In this document: positions 44,600 through 57,689 of the stretch, piece after piece | How positions within the stretch are numbered: position 1 is the stretch's first letter | Layout of the letters: each line of letters opens with the position of its first letter | Assembly: GCA_026419785.1 (NCBI GenBank) | Contig: JAODTK010002643.1 | Coordinates: 124,001-188,000, forward strand | Direction of reading: 5' to 3' | DNA from: Sclerodactyla briareus | Taxonomy: Eukaryota > Echinodermata > Holothuroidea > Dendrochirotida > Sclerodactylidae | Length of the DNA: 64,000 nucleotides | The notes under the pieces: generated by a model | The model's database searches: none | What the model was told of the DNA's origin: nothing | What the model saw: the letters and a program-made list of their open reading frames with translations, nothing else | Translations under genes and position numbers: made by a program

Positions 44600-45850
44600 G
44601 TTACTAATTGGTGGTGAACTGTTTAATAGGTCATGTTAGTGCTAGCATCTTTTTGGTGGGAAGTCCTGTTCAGATCACTCTTCCATCTATACGCCGACTA
44701 GCCTTTGTTCATGGTGTGTCACTCCCCAGGTTGGTTGCACACATGGCCTTATGGCCTTTACCCATCTTGTTTTGATGCTGACAAGCCGATGCCTCTACGT
44801 TCAATAAGGCCTGATCACAGACTCTGGAAAACCAATCTTGTAAATAGCCTATGATTTATATGTACTGTCTCTGTTTGGAGCTTGTACCACTTTTTCCGAC
44901 AGATCCATCGCAGTTATATCGAGTTTTTTGTGTGAATTTCCGAGGAATTGACGCCTATGGCCTGCCATCTTGCTTTGCAACTACAGCAGCATGGGAATGT
45001 CGCGTATGTGTTCGCAATGATCGAAGGTATAGTGTACAATAATTTGTTTTGAATTTCCATTTTTGTTTGAATTTACAATTTCCCCATATTCGGCGGCCAT
45101 TTGGAACACCATTTTGAAAACATCCAGGTTCCCCATCCTTTACCTGCGGCTTTTTTTTTTCTGTACACTTAGACACTATTACCTACACAAACATTTTGAA
45201 AATAGTGCTCACAATTTTTCCACAGATGGATCATATATTTGGGTTTATCTAGAAGTGGCACAACCAAAAGCAAGGAACGAAGGTGCCGTGTTTTCGTGTG
45301 GGGGGCCGGATAGCGCCCGCATTCAAAACATGACGCAAACACAAGCAACAACATTTTTTATACTATACCCATCCTCACTAACTCGATATTTCATTCATTC
45401 CATCTGTACCGTCATCGAGTTCTGAAATAAATTCTCCACTGTCCAACAACCCCCTCACCATGCTGAAAACTCTCCTCCTCTCCTCAAAATGTTTTCAGAG
45501 CGGAAATTAAATGCTGCAGTTTTTAATTGAGTGCGTGCCGTCATGTTTCCCAGCCGGTCACTGCTGTTCACTTCACGTGTTTAAGATAACTGTAATGCGC
45601 GCTCCCCGCGCCATGAACATTAGTAGCGGGAAATAAGCCCACCGCTGAACAGGATGTTTCATCCTTCTTATTCTCCTCAAACATTATGATATTCGCAAGC
45701 ATTTGCAGTGGTGACCTTGCATAACAGTATCTGACTTTTTGCTATTTCAGTTTATACACTTGGAAGTGCACAACTTCCATTCCTAGGCTGAATTAGCTAC
45801 AGGTTGCCAACTTGTGTGCCCATAAAATGCTAATTTAATCAAACATCCGA
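44600..45850. other. no gene recognised
   Basis: A 120-codon + frame (45063-45425) and a 73-codon minus frame overlap here without recognisable domains. A minus-strand reading at 44700-44840 lacks stops for about 40 codons (VCDQALLNVEASACQHQNKM) and might extend the unidentified gene at 43711-44580, but there is no linking evidence. Confidence 0.3.
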
Positions 45851-45853
45851 TAC

Positions 45854-45873
45854 CCGCCACCTTTTGGTGGCGG
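45854..45873. other. perfect 8-bp hairpin with T4 loop
   Basis: CCGCCACC, TTTT, GGTGGCGG. GC-rich in an AT-rich setting. It is followed by a short direct repeat GATAGCTCAC x2 (45882-45900). Confidence 0.8.
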
Positions 45874-45899
45874 AGATAGATAGCTCACGATAGCTCACG

Positions 45900-47892
45900 A
45901 TGAGGTCTAACATTGCGTTGCGGCAGCTCGCATACAATTTTGAACAATATGGGAAGGTAACCGATTCCTATTTTCGAGGCGAGATGAAATCGGGCCGTTA
46001 TATGTTTGGCTCGAAATATGCTGTTTCTGGTAATTTCGGGAATATCAAAACGCTTTTCATGATACCTTCCAACCTCGTCTGGCGCTACGTCATATAGTCC
46101 ACGAGGAAAGGCGATGAGGTTACTCTAGCGACGAAGCCAAACGAGAGGAAATTGGGTTGTTCGATTCTGTGCCCAGAAATTGATGTGTACTGGAAAATGA
46201 AGAAAGAAAAAAAAACTGTTCACTGAAATTCCTCGACGCTGCGCGCCAACCTAGGGTGGAGGCCCCGCCTCAGACAAGTGATGGTAGATGCGATGTGGTC
46301 GGAAGGGTACGGTTGACATGCAATTTGAGGAGAAAATGTGGAGCGAAAAACCAATGGGATACGCTGTTTGTTCCGTGGCTCAAGAGGGCATTGGACTGTT
46401 CAGTTTTGTGCCCAAAATTTTAGGATTGGGGTGGTATCAAAATGCAGAAGGTTCAGTACGCCACACGCAAATCTGTGGTGGCGCTCCGCATTTGGATGGG
46501 CATGCTCCCCCTATACTCCCCCGGGTGGGAAATCACCGCATACGCGAAAGATTTTTAGGACTTCGTATGACATCCACGATCAACCTGGTGAAGGCTTTGC
46601 TCATATCTAGACCAGCGCAAGCCGGTAACTCCATAAGATCTGAAAATAATTAGCTTTTGAGACAAGAGTTATAACCACATGTAGAGGCCAGTATGGACAA
46701 TTTTCCGAACATAAATCTTCCAATAGAAATTAGAAATTGGTCACGTTGGATAAATTTTTGAAATGATCAACGTAGAACAGATTGATATGTTTTCGTTTAA
46801 ACAGGTGCTAAAAATCCCCCTATATATTTCATTGTGGAACGAAATCAAATTTATGAAAAAATACGGAAGACGACACCATCATAAAATTTCGCAGTAGGGA
46901 TTTCATAAACCACAGAAATGCTGGAGCTGTCATTTGAAATGGGGAATTACCTTAAGTTTCTGATTCCAAGGTGGGACTGAAACTGGATGAGTACCAAAGC
47001 ACTTGCGCGCTCGATAATATTTGCGGGTAAGCGGAAATGTAGGTATGTAATAGTCAGGGAGAATCATAGAAAACTGTAATTCCTAATAGATTGTCTAGTC
47101 TGACGATTGTGTATTGTGACGTACACAGGCCTAACCTTGTGCAGTGAGGGTCTTATGGTAGACCAGTCTCTCGCACTCATCAATTCGGAGTGATTTAAGA
47201 GATACGTGAACGCAACGTCATGCTGTGTTGGGAAACAACGAAATTCGAGTTCGAATAAATAGTTTAAAAAAATTAGGGGAAGAAATCTAATTATGTATCA
47301 TATAATTAGTTATGCATTCGTTGTGTATATAAGCTAAATTGAACGTGTAAATAAACTAACGGGCTAGTCAAATAATCAACACTCAGTAAACAACCTATAC
47401 ACGTGCTGTGTGTATCCTGATACTGCGCTACAGTACGGAATGCGATTCTCAACTGAATGAAAACAACTGGGACGAAAAGTCTAATTTTTGAAATCCTTTC
47501 TCTGTTATGCTCGAATAATAAACAGCGAAACGTTCTTGATAGACTGCGGATGGCAAAATTCCTGTGGCAATTACACTGCATGTTCTTCACGAATCCCACA
47601 TTTCTTGTTCGTTTCACTTTTAATTGACCTTTACTGGAATCTGTCATAACCTTGAGGCTGTAATAGTTACCACATTGCCTTAATATTCGCCGATATCAGT
47701 GCCAGCACAAGGTACCCACCAACCATTCTTGGCTTGTATCAGCTATATGTACCCAACAAAATCTATGTGTACCTAGCACGACTCATTTATAAGCCTGTAG
47801 CAGTGAAAAGTTGAAACACACTTGGATCCACAATGGAAAGTCCAGCAGCACCTACATCATGAGATAGGTGTGATGACAGAACTGCCTGAACC
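45900..47892. other. no gene recognised
   Basis: Contains frames of 121 (+, 46288-46653) and 113 (-, 47306-47647) codons without domain features. A short duplicated phrase ('TTGTTCGATTCTGTGCCCA.AAATT' at about 46157 and 'CTGTTCAGTTTTGTGCCCAAAATT' at about 46397) is visible. Confidence 0.35.
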
Positions 47893-47895
47893 TGA

Positions 47896-48078
47896 AGTTG
47901 TTTAACTTTATTACTTGTCGCAGATCAGAGCTGATAGCCGAACAAGTGAACTAAAAAAAAATCCGGGGTTAAACGTAATAGCTCAGACGGCAAATGAGAC
48001 ATTCGAGGGTTCGATCGTGTGAAAAAAAAGTTGGTCCTTGGGCACAAGCGGTGTCTCGACTCCTCTCTTTAATTTGCG
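47896..48078 (+). repeat. SINE-like repeat, uninterrupted copy (empty site)
   Basis: AAGTTGTTTAACTTTATTAC...CAGATCAGAGCTGATAG runs straight into TAATAGCTCAGACGG (A-box-like 47979-47990) and GAGGGTTCGATCG (B-box-like 48006-48018), then CCTTGGGCACAAGCGG...CTCCTCTCTTTAATTTGCGA. The same two halves occur at 10627-10672 and 12951-13080, separated by the foldback element. The A-to-B spacing (29 bases) is shorter than in functional tRNA promoters. Confidence 0.6.
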
Positions 48079-48079
48079 A

Positions 48080-48660
48080 TCATACAACACCTTTGTATTA
48101 TTCGATATTTTAAGTCCGTTACCTTCGAAAAACACAACCCTCGATATATCGGGGATTGCCGCAATTCTAATAATAAGAAACTAGTAGTACTAATTCCAAA
48201 CCTCCATCCTCGAGTAATATTAAAAAAAAAGTGAACATTAAACGTAATCTACTACGACGATATACAAATGACTCTCAGGACACTCCTCGTATCTAAACGT
48301 TGGCTATTATAGTACAGGAAATCTCACCGTATACCCCACCATCATGATATGAGCTCTTGTTTGTTAGAATGATATGCGGAAAAGAAATGCAGAAGGAAAC
48401 TGGGTTTTTGGTGACGCAAAGGAGAGAAAATGAATGCCGTGTAATAACAAGCCAAGCGCTGTTCCAGAGACTTTACCCAGCCCTAAAATTGTGTATTATG
48501 TAATACAAGAGAATGGTGGATTGCATTCTCCACGTCAGATAATGATTTGATGGCCATCCCTTCACAATAAATTAGCCTACCCATGTCCCTCCCCCCCCCC
48601 AAACAGTATAGGCCTCGTGAATCGCGTCCGATGAAATCCTACTACGGCCAGTGCGGAGAG
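48080..48660. other. no feature recognised
   Basis: AT-rich non-coding sequence with a C-run at 48588-48600 and no domain-like frame. Confidence 0.4.
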
Positions 48661-48680
48661 AACAGACGATATTGAGGTAT

Positions 48681-48860
48681 AGGTGAGCAGATGTGCTCAG
48701 TCGGTAGAGCTCAGACTGCAAAACATTTGATTGCGGTTCGGAGCCAATTGAAAGCTCGATAACTTTTCCGCAATTGCAGTTTGACAAGAAATGCCCTTGA
48801 CTGTTTTCACGCACACCACGTTAAAGTGGTACCTTGTTAGGTGATTTGTGAAGAGTAGAG
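48681..48860 (+). mobile_element. tRNA-derived SINE
   Basis: TGCTCAGTCGGTAGAG (48694-48709) is a near-consensus pol III A box and GCGGTTCGGAGCC (48733-48745) a B box, with a start-to-start spacing of about 41 bases, close to that in tRNA genes. The flanking GAGC...TCAGACTGCAAAACATTTGATTGC part resembles the tRNA D-stem-to-anticodon region, but the acceptor stem does not pair and the body continues as non-tRNA sequence. This fits a tRNA-derived SINE head. The 3' end and tail are not clearly defined. Confidence 0.6.
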
Positions 48861-50642
48861 AGCGCCGCATGTGGCTGCCCTTCTTATGTCCCCCGGCGGG
48901 ACACGATGAATTGACGTACTGAAAATGTGCGTCGAGGGAGCGAAACACCCAGAAATGCGTGCTATCTGCACGGTGTGACAAGTTTTTGTCCACTATGATC
49001 AGGGTAATCGTAGCACTTTGAGCCTGTGGGACAGCGCAATATAAGCCCTTTATATTATTATTACGCAATGGCTGAACAGGACTTGAGTTTGACAATCACA
49101 AACCTGTCGTTTTACCTGAGAAACTGGTGTTGACCTGAGGGGACGTTTGACCAGTGCTCGAAGTAACCGTTCTTTGGGGAAGGGTTGAATGAAGAACTCC
49201 AGGCCCTGAGTTAACCCAGGTTCGTTCGGTCTATCTGATGGTGTGGTTTTGTCATACCGACTTGATTCAAATCATTTACTTGAAACAATGACCCCAATGT
49301 CTTACGACTGAAGAAACAAACTTTTATTTCGGGGTTTGCGTGTTGACAACTCAGGGTCACACAAAAGAACCATCAACATATAACACACCTCGAAGTATGC
49401 ATAGACCTAATTCATGCATACATAATGTTCATTATTATTCTAATCATCTCACTGTACTACAACAGAACAAATCACACAAATATGCCGAACAGTAGCAAAT
49501 AACAAGCACAGAGGGCAGATTCAAACGATATGAACAAGCAAAGAAAGGAAATACGCCAGCTTGGATAATTCTTTCCTCAAAAATAGCCGGTTTCAGTAAC
49601 ATTTCTAGTGTACCTTGAACGCAAAAGTGTCTTTCAACCCGTAATACATTCCCCGTCTGGTACTACTGGCTCACAACTGCCACGCCCAGGGAATCCGCGG
49701 TAGTAATAATCCATTCCACATAACTATTCGAGCATATTCAGATGGTATTGATTAAGCTTCTGACGAAACGAATTGGGGTTCATTTGCTCTCTGTATGACG
49801 CATTTTAAACTGCTTCTCCTCTTATTCTGTGAAGAAACCATGTTTTTTTTGCAGGTACAGCATCGGTATAATAGTTTTCACATATTTTTCAACGAAACAG
49901 AACGAGTCGTCCTTATTAGTGGGTATACTTATAACTTGTGTGTAAAGATCAGAACGCCCTTTATGATCTACGGTAAATGTTACTCTTCCCTACTGTATGA
50001 CCATCCTGCATATATGTACCCTACCCTCAAGTTTTCGTGAAAACGTTCCAACATTAAGGAGCGGCGTTTCTTCACGGTTTCTAATTAGAAACCTTCTCCT
50101 TGTGCTAAAAATACTTTTCGCCCTCTTCAAGATGGGTGTATTCTGACATCAATGTAAAATGAACAATTGTCGATTTTTAACGGTTTTTTTTGTTGTTACG
50201 TATTCTAGAACTTCCGCGACTTTCACTACGGTTTGCTAATTGTTTTGAACAGTGATTGCATTATTGCCTGTTTTACTCTTTTTGTGACATTTACTTCCGT
50301 CGAACTCGCTCAATTTTAGTGAGAAATCGACATTATATGTTGTAATCTAGAACATTTAGACTTGTTTTAACAATTCTCAGGTATTGCGAAATGACTTTTC
50401 ACCCAATCAGAATCAAGTATTCGGTAACCACTTCGAGCTCGGGAGCTAATTACAAAGGAGTGCACCACCTCTGGCATCTCGTGGTAGTCAGTGGTAGTGG
50501 TTTGGGAATCGTTGAAGTCAGTCGTGTCGCCTTAACGTCGTATTCTATCTTGATAAGCGCACTTGTTAAAGAAGATAATTAAAAATTGACACTTTCCTGA
50601 ATTAACGAGTTCTCACGTTATCCCGGGTGATCAGAGTTTCCT

Positions 50643-51258
50643 TCATTCCATTCCCACTGAAGTGGAGTCATCTGTGCTTGGAAGATTCAATTTTTTCAGT
50701 TTAGCGTCGTTGGCCCGTAGCTGGGCCCATGGACTATTCGCATTGAGAGCTACACCCACAGTCAACTCCAGCATCCATCCCCGGGAGTTGACAGCGACAT
50801 GGGGGAGGAGCGTGACATGTTTTGAAAAAAAACTGAGGACCTCGAAAAAACCAGCGGTGCATGTAACAATAAACGGACTCGAAAAACGCTGCAAGCTGAA
50901 CCACGGTGCAGGGGAAAAACCAAGCGGTACCAGCGGTGCAGCCGAAACGAAGGCACTCGAAAACGCCACCCTCCGCCACCAAAGACCGAACGTACCATCG
51001 GTGTGTGGGGACCTTTTCGGAGACCCAAATGAAACTGTATACTGTCTGAAAACGTGTTTCGAGCAAATTATATTTTTGTATGGAAAGGTGTCACAATGCG
51101 GGTACAATCTCCCTCCTCCACTTCTCAACCCCCATTCCCCAAGCTGGTGCCGCCCCTGCCTCACCATTGTAAAAATTGATGAAAATACGATCTTCCCTTT
51201 CTTAGAAGTTCTTTGGGGCATGATTTTGGTCATCAATTGCCTGGCGTCGGACTCCTAG
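50643..51258. other. GC-rich duplicated tract with two overlapping long ORFs (copy B)
   Basis: Both strands are open for about 197 codons (50643-51236 minus, 50662-51258 plus). The translations are compositionally odd and show no domain. Copy A (15284-15600) has the same DNA but broken frames, so neither ORF is conserved. Internal ACTCGAAAA(A)CGC and GGTGCAG words recur, suggesting a repeat rather than a gene. Confidence 0.3.
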
Positions 51259-51374
51259 GAACGTTTTATAACGCTCATATATCAACACTACCCTCACCCA
51301 TTCCAATATTACGTTGGGTTAATCAGCGTCCTATGGTTTGTTTGGACGCGCAATGCGGAAGAAGATGATCCCAC

Positions 51375-51465
51375 CGTTTTGCAACACCGAACGATTCCCC
51401 AGCCGTAACAGTGTAAGGTGTCCAACCTGTACGACATTTATCCTGGTATTGTTGATATTGTTTTC
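51375..51465 (+). pseudogene. EGF-like exon remnant (copy B), truncated
   Basis: Equivalent to 16965-17050. It reads FCNTERFPSRNSVRCPTCTT; the CxC spacing is lost. The left half of the domain is absent because a 1.16 kb block present in A (15808-16964) is missing here, with the junction at GAAGAAGATG/ATCCCACC. Confidence 0.4.
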
Positions 51466-52627
51466 AAAATCAAACGGCTGTGTACGTATATTGGGCTATA
51501 AAACTACTCATTGGTGCATAGCTAGGCTCTCTATTATCGTAACAGCATTACCATTTTTTGTCATGTCTCCAAAGACAATGCATACTGTTGGGCATCACCT
51601 TGCCCTTCTTCTTAGTAACTCACCTGGCTGCATACCATAAATTTCTGTTGGCTATATTCTGGGTAATTCCATATAACTACGCGTTCACGCACCGGTACTT
51701 CCATTCAAGTCTGTGTTTTCTCTAGCCCATCTGTGCGAGCGTTAACCCTCTTTGATTAAACCTGTGTTTAAAAATAGTTTAACGTCTCCTCCTCGTCTAA
51801 TCTTCCACAATATGATAAGCTTGCAGCAGGTAACAGATGGCGTTCGGAGCGCGGGTTTGCTCCGGAAGGCGAATATGGGGTTTCGGCTTGGAATATGAAA
51901 AGATAGTTGATAGGGAAAAAAGAGATATTTTCGTTGTTGGGCACCATATCAACCTGTGAGTGCATAAGTTGTCACGCTTGTTGGAGTCTTTCCTTTTGCA
52001 GAGTAAAGAGTGTCCCACCAGTGGCAACAAAATAAGATTTTCAAGAGTTACTTTGAATGAAAACGCGAGTATATCGTGTAAGCATACGTTAAGAAAAATT
52101 ATTATCAAAAATAGTCATGAGTTTCAAATACTGTTTTCAACAAGTCCCGCGGATACATAAATGACTACAAAATGTTTCACCCCTGCGATTCCCTCTAGGG
52201 ACGGTTTCATTCATCAACGCTGTGGCCCCTACCGTATAATGTGAGAATTCTGTGCTAACTCTTTACGACATAGTTTCCTCTTAATAGCGACAGCACCCGA
52301 CCCCGCGATGCCCTATGTAACGTCGTTTGTGGTCATATATAGTTGAAGGTGTTGGATGAGCTGCCGTCTACAGCGGGATGGAATTGATGAACGGCTGTGC
52401 CCGGGATGGGCGAAATGTCTCTGTTAGTTGTGTACTGATCTGGTATTACAGAGGTCTTATCGTCTGTTAGCAATTGACGGCAAAAGGGACAGTGACGCTA
52501 CATGACGTCCGATGGGAAATCGAATTGGATTCAATATCGCTCCGGCGTAGAATGTACTACATTCAAATGATCAAGCTACTATAAATCGTAGCTGTTATTA
52601 CAATCAATTTCATCATCTGATTTGCGC

Positions 52628-52969
52628 ACACTATCGGATGAAGATTATGTGGCTGTCCTGAGAAGCCCAATAGCCACTATTGCTTCTGCTATACTATACC
52701 ATTGAAGGTGTTCAGAGGACGCATGAACCGTGGCGTATCCTTCGTAAAGCTGTGCCATCAGAGACGGCGGATTACATAACCAATACTACCAATACAGAAA
52801 CAACCCTCCGATGAGAGGCTCTCAAGTGAGTGTATACTGCTGAACCTGCTACCTGACGCTTCCCATTACGATTAGTACTAAGGGCAGGACTGGTATCTAC
52901 ACTATTACAGTCCTGGTGATGACGGGAATGAAACTATCTGGAGAGTTCTTGTATCTAAACGAGGACATT
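52628..52969 (+). pseudogene. Ig/FN3-like receptor exon remnant (copy B)
   Basis: Counterpart of 18228-18568. The acceptor AG seen in A is GCG here (TTTGCGCAC), so splicing would fail. It reads LSDEDYVAVLRSPIATIASA then ILYH and a stop. The donor GTAAGT (52970) is kept. Other frame segments (CILLNLLPDA) complement those readable in A, so each copy carries different breaks. Confidence 0.4.
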
Positions 52970-53429
52970 GTAAGTGCATTCTTATTTCTTATTCCCGCCG
53001 GGGGGGGTGTACTAAAAGCGGACAATTTGGTGGATACGCCACTCCCGCGGAGATTCCCCCTGGGCAATTTTTTATACTAATACCAGTCTGTTTTAGAGTG
53101 AGGTTTGTACTGATAGTTTCGGCCCCTTGCATGTCCCGCACTGAAACCTTCTGGCCAGTGCACATCTCCCCAGCACTGAACCTATGATCATGTATAGGTA
53201 TAGAGGAGTTTGACTCACATCGGGGGCACCAGTTTCTCCTGACTGAAGCATGCTCATTCGCTGCATACGAGTTTCTCCACGGAAAGGCATGGTGCCTACA
53301 CTAATTTATCCCTGTCCCTCTTTCACGGTTTGGGTCCCGCGGTTTGCTACAGTTATGAACCGTGGTGAAACCGGCTCTGTTCTAGACAGGTTGAACACCG
53401 GCACGAGTGGAACTTGGGTGTCGCTTATG

Positions 53430-54720
53430 GTATCACGAAAACGCAAAGGATGCAGTAAGGACGTGTTAAGGAAGTATCCGTTTCGCCAGGGACTAGTCGC
53501 GGTTATGTGACGGGTTTCCCTAGGTTGTAACCACGGATATGGTATGGGCGTCGACGGAATAACTACGGTTCTTAAAGTTCTTCTACGATCGATAGTCTTT
53601 ATTCCAAGACTTGTGCATACAACAAAAAAAACCTGACTTTCCCCACTCCTCGCTAAACAGGTGACTAGATCCACTTTCCACGTTCTCCGCTGGCTGCGGT
53701 GGCATTGATCTCTACGACGTGTCCCTTCCTGGCTTTCTGCTGCCCGGAGGCAGAACCAGTTGGACTGTTTCCGTGCTCACCAACCCTCCACCTCATGCTC
53801 AATCTGCTCCACCTCGCTGCACTCTCTGACTCTTTTGGGGTATCCGGCCGTGTTGGCTTCGACTGTCAGTCGGTTTCCGACCTCTGAGGGTGGCGAGGTG
53901 TTCAGGGGCATATCCCGTCCTTTTACCTGCTCTGGATTTTGCTGGCATTGTTTCTCGGTGTGTGCCACGATGTAAATACGGTTCAATTCTACAGTTGTGG
54001 TGTGGTGAAGTTTAATCAGTGTCGTGGGCCACGTGGTAAATGAAAACCGAACCCCTTTCTATGATATTCGTATTTATCCTTATCGTAACCGTAGTAGCAC
54101 TGTGGACCAACGATAGCTTATCACGTAGCCTCTTAGCCTCTCCGTTAGCTTTCCGTGTCAAATCCTACCTCATCACGGTTATTTCAAATGTGGGCTGCGG
54201 AATCTACTGTTGTGCCACGGTGCCCACGGTTTGCTACGATGCTTTAATTTACGTTTACTTACGATTGTTGACGAATTTTGTTATCGTTAAACGTGTCGAA
54301 AATTGAGCTACGGGGCCGAAAGGCCCGATTCCTGGATAATCACGTATGAGAACTGTGCCTTCCGACGTCCAAACGTGAAATTGGGACGTATGCGCGTTAC
54401 CTATTTTCCGGCGGCCACGGCAACCACGTTTTAGGCGACCGTGACCATACCGGGATAGACGTGACACAACCCCAGAGTGTTCGGAGTAGGCAATCGTGAC
54501 AAAAATTGATTTCCGTGGATGCCGTACCATATTTTAACTTTCCAAAAAACATTTGCTACTGCAGTCACGGTCAGTCACGTATGTCGTAGTAAACGTGGGA
54601 AACGCCCAAAACGTTATGGTCCGTAATAGGCCTTGACAGAACTTGCTCCCTCGAATATAACTCGAGTTTGTGACAGTTTGCCTTTGGTCTTCCGCAACAT
54701 GCGCCGAACCCATGTTACCA
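53430..54720. repeat. CACGG/GTCACG-rich ~1 kb unit, copy in segment B
   Basis: Single copy in B of the unit present twice in A (18838-19855, 21330-22400). It shares CAGTAAGGACGTGTT(A/G)AGGAAGTA, GTGCCACGGTGCCCACGG and CGTGACCATACCGGGATAGACGTGAC. The ORFs inside are not conserved among copies. Confidence 0.6.
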
Positions 54721-56139
54721 TTGTATGCTCCCGCGAGCAACAAATACAAAATCTTCTTGGTCATATGCCTAATGTGTATCTCGATTGAAGTCTCCTGTCA
54801 CTTTTGATTGCTGATGCTCGTGGCCTATTTTGCATACCGGGAGCACAACGTAGAAAAAGCTACCCGGTGCACACTTACCACAATCCGTCGCAAGCCTTCT
54901 TGCAACTTGAAGAATTTGTCAGAACGTGGGCCAATAACTTTGTCAGACAATATGATATTTTCACATGCCAGCTGTATATACATCAGACACCTATCAGGGG
55001 CAGCGAACATTACTGTTTTATTGCCATTGCTTCATAAACCAGTCTGGTTTCACTCCCATGGATTCTACTGTGGGTCCATATTGGCACTCTCCGTGTGACC
55101 TGTTCGACAAATTTAGAGGTATAACGCGGAAGTAGGTAGGGGTTTTCTGCAGCCTATCATTTTTTTTTTTAGCTGCTGGAGAGCATTTTACAATCACATG
55201 TATCTCTTCCGTTCGTTCCTTAGTTCGTTCGTTCTTTCGTTCGTTCGTCCGTTCTTTTTTCACATTCACTCATAACTTCTAAACCCTACATTCATCAGGT
55301 TTAAACTTGGTGGGTGGATGGAGTCTTTAACTTTTTGATTTCAAAAAGTGTGATTAGATTTTATTTCAATCCAATCAAGACCCCAACTCCCCACTTTTCG
55401 CATTGAGCTCGTCTGTAAGACGGTTGTTTACATTACTCCCCTAACAGGCGGCGGCAGGTGTTTATCTCATCTGTCATCAGGTCCAGGTAAGCAGACAGCT
55501 GAAATGATTTGTCTGCCGACACATCACGCACGTAAAATCGTCAATGAACTATGGAGTGGACTATAGTGAGAATTGTGGATAGTAACGACTGCGGGGGTTT
55601 ATTTTTGGTTATTTAAGATTTCTGACATTTCTTGTGGTACTTAGACAATGATGACGGGTCGGTTTAACTGTTGAGCGAGAGTATGGATGAAACTAAGTGT
55701 TTTGTCCACCTCGGCAATATCATTCATTTGGTGGCCCTGTTTAGTGCAATCCCGAGGTTAATGCATCCCTCAGACTGTCAATTAGGTAATGCAAAACCTA
55801 CAGCAGATTGTTGTGTGTGTGGCAACATCGATGTTTTAAAGCACAGGAATCAAAGTTCCAGCTCATTTCGTTCCCCCTATATTCAAGTGTAAGCGTAGGC
55901 GCTCACTGCTGGCGGCAGAGTAATCTCACTTCGCCGCATTCTCAGTAATTGACACTGGAACGTATGTCCGGTGTCAATAAATTACAATATCTGCCTTAAG
56001 CACTTCACGAAAATGTATGATCAATATTCCACCCAAGAGTCTCCCCCTGTGACTACCTTTCCTAGGATGAAATCATTCACCGGCACAGAAAGCTTTTCCT
56101 ATTTAACGAAGTCTTGATAATTCCTGTCGAGATCCTATA

Positions 56140-56815
56140 GGCATATAGCCTTGGTTTCACTGGTATTTTATTTACCCCACACCATTTTTTCAATAGGACC
56201 CATTTCAGAGCTGTTAATTACCATTCTTGCTCTGATATTTCTACTATATCAAGTTGTGGTCAATCATCACCCATGGCACACATCCATATTTCAGCAAAGC
56301 ACATATCATTTATATATAACATGAAGATCATTGTCCTAAAAGAGCTCCCTGTGAGACGCCCACATACAGTTGTTCCGAATCAGAAAGAACACAATTATTC
56401 CGAGTTCATTGTGTTCTAACAGCCAGGTATGACGCCCACCTCCTACACTTCACATACACTCTTGAAAACCCATAAGGACCCAACTTGTAAATCACAACAC
56501 TATGATCCACTAGATCAATACATTTTCCTAAACCTAGGTATGATATACCGACACAATACCCTTCATCAATTGCCTCCATCCATTCATCAGTGTTTTCAAG
56601 TGCAGCTGCCCCACATGGAGTGCATTTCTCTGAACCCTGACTATGCCGCTCTAAGTAAATCTGATTAATTGAATATGTAATTGGGGAGTTATGCCCATGA
56701 CTATAGAAAATCTTAACTGACGCTGGTAGAATAGATAGTTGCACATAACAAAGGGAAATTCCAGCGGGAAAAAAATGTTTCAATGTCAAAACACAAAGTG
56801 CACTGAAAACCATGC
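56140..56815 (-). pseudogene. CR1/Jockey-like LINE reverse transcriptase remnant (copy B)
   Basis: Minus strand. An open frame (56813-56406) contains ALENTDEWMEAIDEGYCVGI then SYLGLGKCIDLVDHSVVIYK, LGPYGFS and WASYLAVRTQ. This is the (A)L....EW..A.D.G...GV.FLDL.KAFD.VDH..L..KL..YG.S....W..SYL..R.Q block containing RT motif A, whose catalytic F.DL.KAFD is changed to YLGLGKCID. The FMLYINDM segment and a degraded ADD box (GDD) follow at about 56320-56255. Paired with 24545-25110 in copy A, so inserted before the duplication. Confidence 0.75.
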
Positions 56816-57369
56816 TAATGGAACTTTCTTTTGAATTCGTAGCATGCTCGATTATGAAGTTATGGATTTTAAAGATGCGTAATTCATCAAGACAAAATTT
56901 TCATTTTGGCAAATTGGCAACAATCGATGATGTCATTTCCTACCAACTACAATAGTTAAGTTGGAGAATATTTCTTAACTTTTACTTTAATATTTGGTAG
57001 ACATCGTCATAAAAAAAATGCCAATTTGCCGAAATTTGCGCAATTTTTTTTTAATCATAACACTATAGCCCTATTCAAAATGATACGGTATTAGACAAAA
57101 ACTGGTATTTGTAACCTTAACCTAACTTCAACCCCCTCCTCCCGCCCAGGCCAGTTTTTAACAGTTACACACCACCCTCCGTTTGAAGCTAACAATCAAC
57201 CCAGCATGGCATCTCTAAATTTCCGTACTCTGACCAGTGATGTTTCGAATTGATGGCTGCTCGAAGTTACAGACACTTTCAGACATACTGTCGCTGGATG
57301 AAATTCCTTCATGATAGACGGAGAATATTTTAAAGGGACAAGGCTTAAACATACACACTACACACTAAA

Positions 57370-57689
57370 CACAAAACACTAAACAGACCCAGAAATCCAT
57401 GAATGGCGACCTTCGGTGCCACAATTTGCGGGTAATTAGTACTGACCTCGCTCTACATTCGTATCAATTCTCACTGGCATCGCACTGTACGTTCCTGTTT
57501 AACTACTCGTACTGGGCCTCGCATACATGCTTGTCAATTCGCACTGCATCGCTCTACATTATCGGCGATCGTAGTCAGTTCGTTTTGGTGTCATTGACCG
57601 CGTCTTGATGTGCCTCTTGCGGTATGCGAGGTCGTCACGATTTGGAATTAGAGCTCATCGCAACACAAATTTGCCAATGTGGGAACGGG
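57370..57689. mobile_element. TIR DNA transposon, right part only (copy B)
   Basis: Matches 26700-27023 and ends with the same right terminus AAATTTGCCAATGTGGGAAC (57666-57689). The left terminus and about 600 bases are missing: B joins sequence equivalent to 25815 directly to that of 26700. Confidence 0.6.

Noticed and set aside
47979-48020. Functional tRNA gene
   Set aside because: Box spacing is only 29 bases, there is no acceptor stem or anticodon arm, and the sequence continues as a longer repeat.
48690-48760. Functional tRNA gene at the second SINE
   Set aside because: A and B boxes are good but no acceptor stem pairing can be drawn, so a SINE head is more likely.
50643-51258. Two overlapping ORFs of about 197 codons on opposite strands as real genes
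   Set aside because: The duplicate at 15284-15600 has both frames broken, the translations have no domain, and GC-rich repeat words explain the open frames.
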